Position numbers and translations under genes: made by a program
Shown: piece by piece, positions 46,798-59,027 of the stretch
Layout: each line of letters starts with the position of its first letter
Numbering within the stretch: position 1 is the stretch's first letter
Notes under the pieces: model-generated
The model's database searches: none
The model's input: only the letters and a program-made list of their open reading frames with translations
Told to the model about the DNA's origin: nothing
Assembly: GCA_015501055.1 (NCBI GenBank)
Contig: JADNYV010000027.1
Location: forward strand, 62,001 to 126,000
Source: Mucidula mucida
Lineage: Eukaryota > Basidiomycota > Agaricomycetes > Agaricales > Physalacriaceae
Reading direction: 5' to 3'
Length of the DNA: 64,000 bases

Positions 46798-47834
46798 GGT
46801 AAGTAGTGGTCGACTGGAAAGTACAGTAGCAGCGAGCATCTGCCGCCCTGTGCCGGACCACTGTTTGTCAGCATCTCCCACGCCCCTGAGCCCTCGACGC
46901 GCTCTCATCCTGCTCTCATCCAACGTGCTCCTCGACGCGCCTTGATCGCGTTTTATCAGTCTGGCACTCGGTATCCAACACCCCGATGACTGTAGGACGT
47001 TATGTCTATCGGAGCCATAAATTGTATCACATTTTGTCACCGCGACCCACTCAAGTGCGAGTCCGAAGGTAAAATCACCGCATTCCGCCCTTTCACTTGC
47101 GCTGTGTGGAGTTCCGGTGCTTACTAGTCTATGGGGTAGGCAAATTGAGCTGCCAATGGCGAGCCGCCGTTGCGTCGGTGCGAGGCTGATGGCGGGATAC
47201 TAGGTTCTTGCCAATTAGCATCATGTAAAGTTTTACACGGCTGTCTTTCTAATGCATGAGGCAGAGTACGATAGGCATTCCGAGGAGGGTTCATAAGCCT
47301 CGTATCACTGTATAATCACCGTGGTATTGTTGGAAGATATATGGAATGCGCTATAGACCTTGTTGTGTCAAAGGTAGTGACATCGCTGCGGGCCCCTGCG
47401 GTGTGTATGGATGGAGATGTCCCCGACTCAATTCCTTCCACGTTGATTCGGTTCCTCTGTCGGCGTCGCATCCAAGTATGACTGAGCCGCTGAGGACGGC
47501 CCTGATCTACGGCCGCGAAATTGGTTTGCTTTGTTGGCTCTCGATCCTAAAGATTCTACTACTAAGTACTTAGTAGAGAATGTCTTATCGTGCTGCAATC
47601 CAAATTCTACAAGCGTAATGTAATCAATGAGGTGAACTGTCCTGCTTGTCATGAACTATTTTCAATGTTCACACACGAACAATGCAACGATGCGTCATAG
47701 ACGGATAAACGAACCGAATCAATTCAAAGTCCGCAACTTGCCTTCTCCCAGGTAAATGGGTAATTCGACAGTTTATAAGCGTGCTCCGTTTGTCCCAGCG
47801 GCTGCTTGTCTGCCTTGTTCTTTCCTCAGTGACT
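46798..47834. promoter_or_regulatory. Divergent intergenic region, SSP120 / ABC transporter
   Basis: About 1 kb between two divergent starts; no third gene seen. A long spacer is usual before PDR-type transporters, but no PDRE-like element (TCCGCGGA class) was found by eye. Confidence 0.4.
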
Positions 47835-50800
47835 ATGGCTGAGACTCCCGGCGATACCGCCACCTTGAACGACGAGGAATACAGCCTCGGAGCGCACGCG
47901 ATGACCACCGACTCCCCTCACAGTCAAAGTAGCGGTGTCGATATCCACAGAGCTGAAGAGGACTTCAATACTCTGTCGCGAACACTCACGGCGCGCTCCG
48001 AGACTGGTGATCGCCTCAAATGGCAACGTTCGATGTTGACGGTCAAGGGAGAGAAGGATCTGGAGAAGGGCATCGATACGATGTCGGAGAAGTCGGGTGT
48101 CTTTGACCTTCGCGAGTATCTTTCGTCATCCAACGATGCCCACCAGGGCGCCGGCATCAAGCACAAGGTGTGTATCGTCGCGTCGTATTCACCGATCATC
48201 TATTGAACAAGGTAATAGCATGTTGGCGTGACCTGGAAAGACCTCCAGGTGGATGTCGTTGGAAGTGCTGACAGCAAGGTAAGTCTCTCCTGTAACCATA
48301 CCTCGTACACCGTTTTAACGCGCCTTTTCAGATATACGTCGGTACTTTTGGCGGTATGTTCTGATCTCTTTCCTCCTTGCTCGTGCTCACGAATCCCTAG
48401 GCGCGATTCTCAACTTCTTTTTGACTCCATTTTTGTTCATCTGGAGTCTCATTGCCCCGCTCTTTCCATCCAAACAAATAACAACGCGTCCCATTTTACA
48501 CAAGTCAGTCCATGTCCTGCACCACATTTCAGATTCTAACTTGTTACCTCTAGATCATCAGGTGTTCTGAAACCTGGCGAAATGTGTCTCGTTCTAGGCT
48601 GCCCTGGTTCTGGTTGCACTACATTTCTGAAAACCATCGCGAACCAACGCGAGGGATACGCCAACGTCTCGGGCAATGTGCTCTATGCGGGTATGGACGC
48701 CACTGAGATGGCCAAATTCTACAAAGGGGAAGTTGTTTACAACGAGGAAGGTACGCATATAGATAAACCCGCGTTTCAGTCCAGTGCTAATCCGCCGCCG
48801 CCACCGCAGACGATCGGCACATCGCGACTTTGACGGTTGCGCAGACGCTCGATTTTGCCCTCTCTACGTAAGTCGACATGACGCTTTTACGATTGATACT
48901 CATTTCTGTATACCCGTAGCAAGACACCCGGTCCCAATGGTCGTCTTCCAGGCGTCACCAAGGCGGAATTCAACGAAGAGGTTCTAGCGACGCTTTTAAA
49001 GATGCTCAATATCTCTCATACGGCGCAAACTCTTGTTGGTGACGAGTTCGTACGGGGTGTCTCTGGTGGAGAGCGCAAACGTGTTAGCATTGCGGAGATG
49101 ATGGCTACGCGCGCTCGTGTTCAGTCTTGGGATAATTCTACTCGTGGTTTGGATGCCTCTACGGCCTTGGATTTCGCCAGGAGTCTGCGGATCATGACGG
49201 ACGTTCTTGGACAAACAACTTTTGTGTCACTCTACCAAGCCGGTGAAGGTATGTCCGCTGTTTTAATCCAATGATCTTCCAGTCCTGATCCGCTACCACA
49301 GGTATCTACGATCTCTTCGACAAAGTCCTCGTCCTCGATCAAGGACGCCAGGTGTATTACGGCCCGCCCAAGGAAGCGCGCGCCTACTTTGAGGACCTCG
49401 GTTACAAGTCCCTCCCGCGCCAGAGTACCCCGGATTACCTTACGGGCTGCACGGATCCCAATGAACGTCAATTTGCTCTAGGCCGCTCTTCACGCGATGT
49501 CCCATGCTCGCCCGAATCTCTCGAGAAAGCTTTCTTGGTGTCGACGCATGGACAAGAGCTCGCGGCCTCGCTGGACAAGTATAACTTGTATATGGCAACG
49601 GAAAAGGCGGACCAGGAGGCGTTCAGAGCCGCCGTGGTAGCTGATAAGAAGAAGGGTGTGTCGAAAAAGAGCCCGTACACGCTTGGATTATCCGGCCAGG
49701 TTCGCTCGCTGGCGAAACGCGAGTTCCAGAAGAAGATGCAGGATAAATTTCAACTCTTTACTAGCTTCACATTGACCACTGTCTTGTCATTCGTCATTGG
49801 AGGTGCTTACTTTGGACAACCCCTTACAGCTGCTGGCGCCTTCACTCGTGGAGGGTACGTATGACCTGCATTATTCTATAACTAACTAACTCCTAATTAC
49901 AGTGTTATTTTTGCCGCTCTGCTCACAACATGTCTCGACGCATTTGGCGAGATGCCTATGCAAATGAGCGGCCGCCCCATCCTCCGGAAACAGACCAACT
50001 ACAGTATGTACCGCCCCGCCGCTGTATCCTTAGCGAACACCATGGCCGACATTCCTTTCTCTGCTACTCGTATCCTCATCTTCAACGTCGTCGTTTACTT
50101 CATGACGAACCTCAATCGGTCTGCCGGGGGCTTCTTCACGTTCCATGTTTTCAACTATGTGGCGTATCTTGCTATGCAGGGGTTCTTCCGGACTTTTGGT
50201 TTGCTGTGCAAGAACTTTGATGTAGCGTTCCGGTTGGCGACGTTCTTCATTCCTAATTTGTATGTACTTCAGTTTAGATGATGGTGCTGTGAGTTAATGA
50301 CCTGTATAGTGTCGAGTATTCCGGATACATGATTCCGGTGGACAGTATGAAGCGGTGGTTGTTCTGGATCGTGAGTTTTTCGACTTGTGATTATTCATAG
50401 AGATCTAACCATCATGCAGTACTATATCAACCCAGTCGCATATGGTAAGTCTTACCTTACCGACTTCATCTATGGGACTCTAAGCTAACTTCCTGAAGCC
50501 TGGCAAGGATGTATGGAGAACGAGTTCATGCGCATTTCGGTACTTGACTTTTACTTGCGTGTCTGCTTCTACTAACAACGTGTAACAGATGGACTGCAAC
50601 GGCGATTATATCGTTCCTCGTAACGGTCCGGGCTTCTCCACTTATCCGTAAGCTATCAACTCGAGTACAATGCTCAAGTGGGCTGACACTTTCATAGATC
50701 TGAGCTCGGTCCCAATCAAGTTTGCACGATCTTTGGTGCATCCGAGGGTAGCAGTTTCGTAACCGGCGAGGCTTACATTGATGCTGGATTTTCATTGAAC

Positions 50801-53514
50801 GCCTCCGACCTCTGGAAGAAGTGCTTCGTTGTGCTGTGCGCCTTTACTGTCGCGTTCCAACTCACTCAGATCATCGCTTTGGAGTTCTTCCCGGTATGTC
50901 TTTCTTTATCTCAGAGGCTGGCTTGCTCATTGTTCTGCGTAGCAATACGACAACAACATGAGCATCAACGTCTTCGCTCGCGAGAACGACGAGACCAAGA
51001 AACTCAACCAGGCTCTTCGCGAACGCAGGGCTGCGTCGGCTAAGGCTAACGAGGAAGCAAAGGCCAGAGCTATGGAGGTGCAACCCGAGCACCTCGATGT
51101 GGAGACGGGTGATACCAGCAGCGAAACCACAGCCGCAGCCAAGTACAAATCTCTCGCAAGTCTTTTATGATACATGCTAATCCGATGCGTAGTACTCGTC
51201 ATCGAAAAACTTTTACCTGGGAAGGCCTCAATTACACTGTTCCCGTTCCTGGCGGCACGCGTCGCTTGCTGCACGATGTCTACGGATTCGTCAAGCCCGG
51301 TACACTCACTGCGCTTATGGGCGCCAGTGGTGCAGGAAAGACAACATGTTTGGATGTCCTTGCTCAGCGCAAGAACATTGGTGTTATTGCCGGAGACGTC
51401 TTGGTCGACGGTCGTCCTTTAACTTCGGACTTTGCTCGTGGAACTGCCTATGGTGTGTTTCTTTGCCTGTACTGATTTCGTTCTTATTGACAGCTTGTAG
51501 CCGAACAGATGGACGTCCATGAAGGCACAGCTACTGTCCGTGAGGCTATGCGTTTTTCGGCATACCTTCGTCAACCCTTTGAAGTCTCCCGTGAAGAAAA
51601 GGACGCATATGTCGAGGAGATGATCGAGCTGCTGGAACTGCAGGACATGTCGGAGGCACTCGTTATGAGTCTCAACGTCGAAGCCCGCAAGCGGCTGACA
51701 ATCGGCGTCGAACTCGCCAGTAAACCCGAACTCCTGCTGTTCTTGGACGAGCCCACATCCGGTCTGGACGCCCAGAGTGCTTGGAACTTGGTTCGATTCT
51801 TGAGGAAACTGGCTGATCAGGGACAGGCTATTCTATGCACCATTCACCAGCCTTCGTCGCTTCTGTTCGAAAGCTTTGACCGCCTTCTCTTGCTCGAGCG
51901 CGGTGGTGAGACTGTGTATTTTGGCGACATTGGCGCGGACTCACATGTTCTTCGGGAGTACTTTGCCCGTCATGGCGCTGTCTGTCCTGGTAACGTCAAC
52001 CCTGCGGAGTACATGTTGGAAGCTATCGGTGCCGGTGTCAGTCCGCGGATCGGCGACAAGGATTGGAAAGACGTTTGGCTCGACTCTCCGGAGTACCAGG
52101 TCGTTCGGAAGGAAATTGACGCCATCAAGGCTAGAGGTTTGGCTATTCCTGAGGCCGATAAGAAGTCGCTCAGCACTTGTGAGTCAATAGTCGTTTCGTG
52201 AGCTTCTGTGGCTTAAGAGTTTGTCAGTTGCGACACCACTCGCTTACCAACTCCAAATCGTCGTTTACCGCAATAATCTTGCTCTTTGGAGGTCCCCTGA
52301 CTACATCTTCTCCCGTCTCTTCGTTGTGGCCTTTGTGTCACTGTTCGTCTCACTCTCGTTCTTGAGCCTTGGAAACAGTACTCGGGATCTCCAATTCCGA
52401 ATGTTCAGCATGTAAGCTTCGGTCGCCTCAAACGTTCCATTCTCGTTCTCATTGCCCTTGACAGTTTCTGGGTTACTATTCTGCCCGCCATCATTATGTC
52501 TCAAATCGAGCCCTTGTTCATCAGCAATCGTAGGATTTTCATCAGAGGTTTATTGGATCCATTTTCCCGTTTTCATATGCTAAGTCTTTGCAGAATCATC
52601 TAGTCGCATATATTCACCCTATATCTTCGCCCTCGGTCAACTGATTGGCGAACTGCCTTACAATACAATGTGCGCCTTGGTCTACTGGGTCCTTATGGTT
52701 CGTATTTGCTTTCTCGTCGTTTTCGCCGTCTGATCAATGCGCACAGGTTTATCCCACTGGTTTCGGAAACGGCAGCGCTGGCACGAATGGAACCGGATTC
52801 CAATTGCTGGTCATTCTCTTCTTCTTTATGTTTGGGGTATCTCTCGGTCAATTGATCGCTGCCTTGTCGCCCAGTGTCCAGGTCGCGGTATTATTTAACC
52901 CCTTCATATCACTCGTTCTCGTCACCTTCTGTGGTGTGACGATTCCGTATGCGACGATGATCAAGTTCTGGCGTAGCTGGATCTACTACTTGAATCCTTA
53001 TACGTGGAGTATTTCTGCGATGGTTGCTACTGAGCTTCAGTACGTTCATCGCCCTTCCGACGTGGTTCGCGTTGTGCTCATATTCTCGTAGTGGCCTTGT
53101 CATACAATGCAAGCCAGAGGAGTTTGTGGTTTTCAACCCGCCATCGGGCCAGACGTGTGCTGCGTGGGCTGGCGACTTTATTGGGTACTACGGTGGATAT
53201 CTGGAAAACCCGAATGCGACGGATGCGTGCCAGTATTGCCAGTATCAGGTCGGCGACGAGTTTTACACCCCGCTTAATATCGAGTATGGGGATAGGTGGC
53301 GGAATGTGTTTATTCTCTTTTCGTTCTTTGGTGCGTTGGCTTTTCACGTTTAACGTCTGCTGACCTGTCTTAGTTTTCAATGTTTTCGCCACCATAATAG
53401 CATCGCGCTTCCTGCGTATGCGAAGCGGTAGACCGCTTCCACTTTCTGTGCTGTGTGCATACTATATTATATTCTACTACATTACTATCAGGCTATGGTC
53501 TTAGACCTCATTGT
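47835..53514 (+). CDS. PDR-type (ABCG) full-size ABC transporter
   Basis: Plasma-membrane drug-efflux pump of the pleiotropic drug resistance class, with the reverse (NBD-TMD)2 layout. NBD1 has the fungal PDR form of Walker A ([13 protein letters not shown]), signature [17 protein letters not shown] and Walker B region [15 protein letters not shown]1 includes [29 protein letters not shown] and the [19 protein letters not shown] block. NBD2 has [34 protein letters not shown] and [18 protein letters not shown] with CTIHQPS. TMD2 includes [19 protein letters not shown] and [17 protein letters not shown], a Cys-rich external loop ([12 protein letters not shown]) and [12 protein letters not shown]. 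About 1,480 residues over about 20 introns, all joining cleanly. The PDR class degenerate NBD1 is as expected. Confidence 0.93.
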
Positions 53515-53740
53515 AGAAGCTGACATCGACTCTGTATTTTGGCACTGCACCTACTATTAATAACAAGTGATACTGGACTTTCTCTCATTACTACTCGCTT
53601 CGGATGAGAGCGGCTTAGACTGCGCCACAGTGTTTGCCCATATTTGCCGTACCTTTCAGTCGCGTCTTCATCAAATCTGTCCCACTCCACGACGCACGTA
53701 TCCTACACTCTCTCAACGTAGTCCCAGGATCTCGAGAGAG

Positions 53741-55080
53741 ATGCAGTCCGATAGTGAGCGGCTTCCACCCCAACCGAAGTCTTGCAAACTATGTTTCCTT
53801 CAACCAAGATGCTCTTCGTGACGACCTTGGCCGAAATCCAGATGCCCCCAGCTGCGACTTTCGCAGGTCTGCAGGACACGGCGTTATGTCGCTTTGGGCT
53901 GTGAAACAAAATCCAGGTTTGGCTTGAGCGGTACTCAGCTAACGGACACACGACCTGGAGTTGGCAGGATGCATTCAACATGTTTCTGTCCTTCGCCAAG
54001 AGTTTTCCGCTCATGATCCAGATTATGTGGTTCAGCGAGGTATGCGAAGTTCTCACGATATCTGCTGCCCTCTTCAAGACGTCTTCACATTGGAAGGTAG
54101 TTTTCGCTCTGAAATCGATTGGTCCTTGCTCGATCCGTTATGTATACGCCAAATTGCCGCTCCTAGAAGATTTATCTTTCGAGGTGCACGGAGCTGCTCA
54201 GATCATACCTTGCGCGAGCAATGCCTTCAGCGTCGTTCCCAGTCTCCGCAATGTCAGCCTCCAGTTCTACGCCGGCGATTTTCCGCGCATTGATATTCCC
54301 TGGCATCAGATCACTCATTTGCTACCGATGTGTGGTGATGTTGAAATCTTATACTTCATTTGGCACGTCATTGGATCTTCAGGCCAACTAGTGGAACTGT
54401 ATGTTCAGGATTGTTTCGACATTTGTACCAGCCCGCCTGCGCCCATAGTAAACCCATCGCTCACTCGCCTTTCAATTGAAGAAGGAAGATGCCTTGTTGA
54501 TAGGTTGATTCTTCCTGGTCTGCGGGAACTCACAGTCCGAGACAATGAGGTCAGAAGCTTCGAGGACGTCCTTGCGATTGACATAGTCCGGGAACTGACT
54601 TGTCGCTCCAAATGTTCTGTCACGGTGCTGAACATTCATGACTACATTTCCTCCACTGCGCGGCTTCTGGCTGATGTCGCCATCCATTTCGACGCTCTTA
54701 TTCGCCTTTCCATCCGCACTGCGCGCTTTTACAGCGAAACACACGATGAATTCATACCCATTTTGGCCCTCTTGACCCCAGCACTATCGAGTTTTGATGC
54801 TGACGAAGGAAAGATCCTTTCTCTACTGACTCTCACACGGGAACATAGTTCCCATAAGACAAACGATCCCCCTGTTAGTCCAGCTTGTGCAGATGCTCTT
54901 TGTGACATGTTGGAACTGCGTTATCCCTCGCACTCTGCACCTCCTAGACTCTCCGCACACGCGGAAATATTCCCTGGCGTTCGGTCGACCGTGATCACAG
55001 AATTCAAACGTAGTGCCAGCTGGGCTCGCCTAACTCGCGTGTTTCAATATATCGATCCGAGCCGTCAAGAGTATGTGCCT
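53741..55080 (+). pseudogene. F-box-like gene copy 1, decayed N-terminus
   Basis: Tandem paralogue of the gene at 55314. The start (MQSDSERLPP) and F-box region align at the DNA level but have lost bases, e.g. one or two Ts relative to the intact TATATTTTCC stretch, so the F-box is shifted out of frame near 53780-53960. From about 53980 the LRR-like body is open: MFLSFAKSFPLMIQIMWFSE, LPLLEDLSFEVHGAAQ, IDIPWHQITHLL, LILPGLRELTV, and MLELRYPSHSAPPRL near the end. The frame happens to continue through the promoter and into copy 2, which is accidental. Probably a pseudogene. Confidence 0.7.
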
Positions 55081-55313
55081 TTTTGTGCATGCCAGCGCCA
55101 AGGTGTTTGCCTGTATTTGTCTGTTGCTCTCAGTTCCAGTCGCGTTGATAGGAGTCCAGTAGGAGTTCGTCTTCCCTTTCCACTTTCAACTCGCCCAGAA
55201 CTCGCCACCTCAGTCACCTCTATTGTTACACACTCCACGGTTAGCGCATCTGATTTCTGTTATTGTCTAGTACAGGTACCGTTCTCAACAGGGCCAAGGA
55301 TCGAGAGAGAGAG

Positions 55314-56882
55314 ATGCAGTCCGATATTGACACGGCTCCCATTTCTTCCTTTCCCACCGAAATCCTGCAAGCTATATTTTCCTTCGACCAGGATGCTTCT
55401 CCTTACGAACTTCGCCCGAAACCTAAATATCGCCAACTGCGACTTGCGCATGTTTGCAGGACATGGCGTCTGGCTGCCTTTGGCATTCCCTCGCTGTGGA
55501 CCAAAATACAGGTCTCGCTTCAGCGTCGCCCTAGTGCTGTCTCAGCTAACGGACACAAGACTTGGAGTTGGCAGGATGCATTCAACATGTTTCTGTCGTT
55601 CGCCAAGAGTTTTCCGCTCATGGTGGAGATTGTGTGGTACAGTGAGGCTGAGGCCCTACGCGAAGTTCGCAGAATATCTGTTGCCCTATTCCGAACCTCT
55701 CCGCGTTGGAGGGTGGCATCACTCGATTTTCGCACTGAGATTGATTGGTCTTTTCTCAAACCGTTACACGCCAAATTGCCGCTCCTGGAAGATTTATCTT
55801 TCGACGTGAACGAAGGTGCTTCAACTCCTTGGGGTGCACCCATTTTGATGAGGCCTTGTAACGCCTTCAGCGTCGCTCCCAGTCTTCGCAGTGTACGCCT
55901 CCAGTCTAATGTCGGTGGGCTCCCACACCTTGACATTCCCTGGCATCAGATTACTCGTCTGTCTACTAGGTTACCGATTCGTGGTGATGCTGAAGTCTCG
56001 CGCTTCATCTGTCGCGGTGTCACCACGATTGGATCTTCCGGGGAATTGAAGGAACTATCGATACACGATCCTTCCAACAGTTGTACCAGTCCGCTTTCGC
56101 CCATTGTAATTCCATCGCTTACCCGCCTTTCATATGAAGGCGGAAGATACCTTGTCGACAGCTTGATTCTTCCTGCTCTGCGGGAACTCACAGTTTGGGA
56201 TGATAAGCTTCGTCCCTCGAATAAGGGCTTCCTCGTTGATCCAGCCCGGGAACTAATTTGTCGCTCCGAATGTACTCTCACGGTGCTGAACATCGAGGGC
56301 TATACTCCCTTGACTGCACAGCCTCTGGCTGATGTTGCTGTTCATTTTCACGCTCTCACCCACCTTTGCGTCCACACCTCGGGTATTCATGGTCCAGGCC
56401 AGTCGCAAGACACGTTTGCAACCATCCTGGCCATCCTTACTCCGTCACCCTCAAGTTTCGCTACTGGCGAAAGAAGCATCTTTCCGGCGCTGGAAAACTT
56501 GACGCTCACGCAAGAACATACGTTGGTTAGCCTGGATGACTTCCCTCTTAGTCGAGTTACTGTGGATGCGCTTTGTAACATGTTGGAATTGCGTTATCCC
56601 TCGCACTCTGCACCTTCCAGACTTTTTACCCATGCAACATTCCGTCCTGCCGCAAGATTGCTACCCCCGTCGGTCGCAGACTTTAGAAGGGTTGCATGGC
56701 ATCGTATCACTCGGGTTTATCAAGGCCAGCTGAATGTTTTGATTCAAATACCCATGAGTATGTACTCCTATATTCTGATTGATTATTACCTCTGGCTGAA
56801 ATTTATAGGTTACACCTCATCGTATCACTTTGATTTTGAGATGTGGTTGGGGCGCACGGACGGTGGGAGATCGTATGTCTGA
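55314..56882 (+). CDS. F-box / LRR-like protein, intact copy 2
   Basis: F-box proteins recruit substrates to SCF ubiquitin ligases through Skp1; this mushroom-type family is large and its targets are unknown. MQSDIDTAPISSFPTEILQ begins the F-box, with LAHVCRTWRLAAFGIPSLW completing it by residue 65. The body is a loose leucine-rich repeat region (LPLLEDLSFDVNEG, SVAPSLRSVRLQSNVGG, LILPALRELTVWDD, FPALENLTLTQEHTL) ending MLELRYPSHSAPSRLF. The last 60 residues (from about QGQLNVLIQIP) are hydrophobic and atypical; they may be intronic or read-through. One exon, about 520 residues. It is the reference for the copy interrupted by the Ngaro element and for the decayed copy just upstream. Confidence 0.82.
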   Translation: MQSDIDTAPISSFPTEILQAIFSFDQDASPYELRPKPKYRQLRLAHVCRTWRLAAFGIPSLWTKIQVSLQRRPSAVSANGHKTWSWQDAFNMFLSFAKSFPLMVEIVWYSEAEALREVRRISVALFRTSPRWRVASLDFRTEIDWSFLKPLHAKLPLLEDLSFDVNEGASTPWGAPILMRPCNAFSVAPSLRSVRLQSNVGGLPHLDIPWHQITRLSTRLPIRGDAEVSRFICRGVTTIGSSGELKELSIHDPSNSCTSPLSPIVIPSLTRLSYEGGRYLVDSLILPALRELTVWDDKLRPSNKGFLVDPARELICRSECTLTVLNIEGYTPLTAQPLADVAVHFHALTHLCVHTSGIHGPGQSQDTFATILAILTPSPSSFATGERSIFPALENLTLTQEHTLVSLDDFPLSRVTVDALCNMLELRYPSHSAPSRLFTHATFRPAARLLPPSVADFRRVAWHRITRVYQGQLNVLIQIPMSMYSYILIDYYLWLKFIGYTSSYHFDFEMWLGRTDGGRSYV

Positions 56883-57076
56883 TGAGACCGTGGTGTGCAT
56901 TGAGTGGCCACCACATCCTTCCAAAGTTTCCGATGAGATAGCTTAAATAACAATGGGACCTACTAGGTCTTTTGAAGTGGTTCGCAACCTTTGTCCTGTC
57001 GGAAGGGCCGAGGAGAGGCTGAGACGAAAGCTTATCATAGTCACGGGCATAGAGGATCGAGTCCATATACTTACGA

Positions 57077-57500
57077 GTAGATAACGGGGCGCACTCAGAG
57101 TAGAGTGAGGACACGAAGTTCAAGGTTATTTTGACTCTGATCGCACCGCACAGAGGAGAAAGCAAAAGAGCGAGAACAAGGAGGAAAGGGGATCTAAGTG
57201 GGTATGTAGACCTACACTCCTTCCTCTGTGATCAAGAGGAGGGGTGTTGTGGCCGAAGGCAACTCCAGGAACGTCCAACTTCACACAGGTGAATTGGCAC
57301 TTATTGTGGCCCGAAAATGATCCCTCATCGTGGTGGGCTATGAATTAGGTCATGGTGGTGGAGGCCTGGCCTACGTTGACTTCAACAGTCAAATGACTTT
57401 GGGACATCGTCGTGGATGAAAAAAGAAAGGTTCAAGGAGAAAAAGTGATCGAAAAGAATCCCGTGGCGATGCGCCACAAATAGTCCCTTTTTGGCATCGA
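57077..57500 (-). repeat. Dispersed repeat, copy 2 (about 425 bp)
   Basis: Inverted relative to copy 1 at 37095-37535, roughly 85% similar by eye over ATAACGGGGCGCACTC, GTATGTAGACCTACACTCC, GGCCGAAGGCAACTCCAGG and TGGCGATGCGCCACAAATAG. Lies 195 bp after the F-box stop, matching the place of copy 1 beside F-box copy 3. Confidence 0.65.
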
Positions 57501-57669
57501 TCCTAAGGTTGCTCCCTTACCTTCTCCTCATCCGCCTCCGGATTCTCGACCTTGTTCCGTAACCACCACCATCCTTTTCTACTCGAACCTGCTAAGTCTT
57601 CTTCGCTTTGACCACATTGTCTTTGCGCGCGTCGTGCCCCCCAACTTCTTAAGGCTCGCCAGCCCCACG

Positions 57670-57735
57670 CTAGGTCAAGAGGTGGACGATCGGTGAATTG
57701 GGTACACAGATCACCTCGCGTGGCTCTCGCGTGCA
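57670..57735 (+). repeat. Inverted repeat, left arm (66 bp)
   Basis: Pairs with 58095-58160 with three mismatches, including the central AGGTGGACGATCGGTGAA and GGGTACACAGATCACCTCGC. The arms enclose about 359 bp with no gene. Confidence 0.8.
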
Positions 57736-58094
57736 CTGATGGCCGCCCACGGCTGGCCTCTGTTCGATTGTTTGAGAACATGTATAATAACCCTGTATAA
57801 CACGGTGGCATTGTTGGGGGCATCCGAAAATGCAACGAGTTCGACGAGATTACAGATACATATTGGCAGGATGTATCATCCATCACAAATTGTCACCACA
57901 CTCTCGTTCTCAGCCTTCTGAAAGCAGATAAGCCTGTTACTGCTCACGCCACCTCCATTCAGCAACAAAAAAGATTGCACAGTGAGTTGATACCATGATG
58001 ATTCTTGCAAATATGTCTGAACCATTCCATTTAAGGCGCAAGATGTCGCAAATTCCAGCGATTTGCCGATGATGCCGAACTCGTACACGTTGGA

Positions 58095-58160
58095 TGCACG
58101 CGAGAGCCACGCGAGGTGATCTGTGTACCCGATTCACCGATCGTCCACCTCTTGCGCTAG
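58095..58160 (-). repeat. Inverted repeat, right arm (66 bp)
   Basis: Reverse complement of 57670-57735 at 63 of 66 positions. The pair may be the ends of a small non-autonomous DNA element or a local inverted duplication. Confidence 0.8.
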
Positions 58161-59027
58161 GTTGATGATCGCATCCACACGCTTGCAGATATTTCCGCGG
58201 AGACTCCCGACTCCCAAAACATCATCGACTCATCAGCAAGATCGACATCGGACTTTCTTGAACTTTCTGCCGCTTGTACACCACAGAAAAGCCGAAAAGC
58301 CGCAAGCCCACGGGCCATGTCATGTTTGGTCACAAGTTCAATTCCCTTTCGTGCCTCTCATTACTGCATCTTTTTTGTGTGGCCTGCCGTGGTATATCTG
58401 ATGTTATACAATGTAGTTCTACAAATGAAACATGTTTTGGGGCATACAGGAATCACTGTTGAGGTGCAGTGGAAGCAAAGACTTACAGTCAAAAGCAAAA
58501 AAGCCACACAATTCTTGCTTTTGAACGATTTCACACGGGCACAGTGTACTAAGGGTATACATTTGCACTCCGATTAGCACGCCATTGATTACTGTATAGT
58601 AACCAGATTATCTGTATGAACGACCTCCAGGCTTATTAATTCTGAAGTGTACTGACCGACTAAGCCGAAGCGAGTAATTCTTGAGGAGTTTGTGAAATTC
58701 ATCGTCTCCTTCGCCGTAGAAACAATGTGCTCGGTGCTGGGCTAAACCATTTGTGCTGCGTCTGTGGACGGTTCCACAAGGGATTATACCGGTCCTATTG
58801 TGGCAGCGTCCACAGTCCAGAAAAGGCAATCAGACTTTGGCATTGTTTGTTTTTGGTAACACGCCCACGTGTACGGACCTTTCTCTTTCTCGATCACCCA
58901 TTGCTGAGCCCATTGTTGGCCCGTTTCGTCCACTTTCTGCGCAGTCACGTTACAACAAGGCAATCGGTATAAAATGCTGCTGCTCTACGCTCTCTCCATC
59001 TTCCCCCCTTCATCCCATTCGACAGAC
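58161..59027. other. Intergenic region upstream of FunK1
   Basis: Holds only short frames without similarity; the kinase promoter should lie in its last few hundred bases, where TATAAA occurs at about 58970. Confidence 0.35.

Noticed and set aside
53980..55809. A 609-codon open frame on the plus strand
   Set aside because: It runs from F-box copy 1 through the promoter of copy 2 and into copy 2 in the wrong frame; only the first part has family similarity.
57503..57886. A minus-strand frame of 127 codons covering the left inverted-repeat arm
   Set aside because: No similarity, Arg-rich low-complexity translation, no splice partners.
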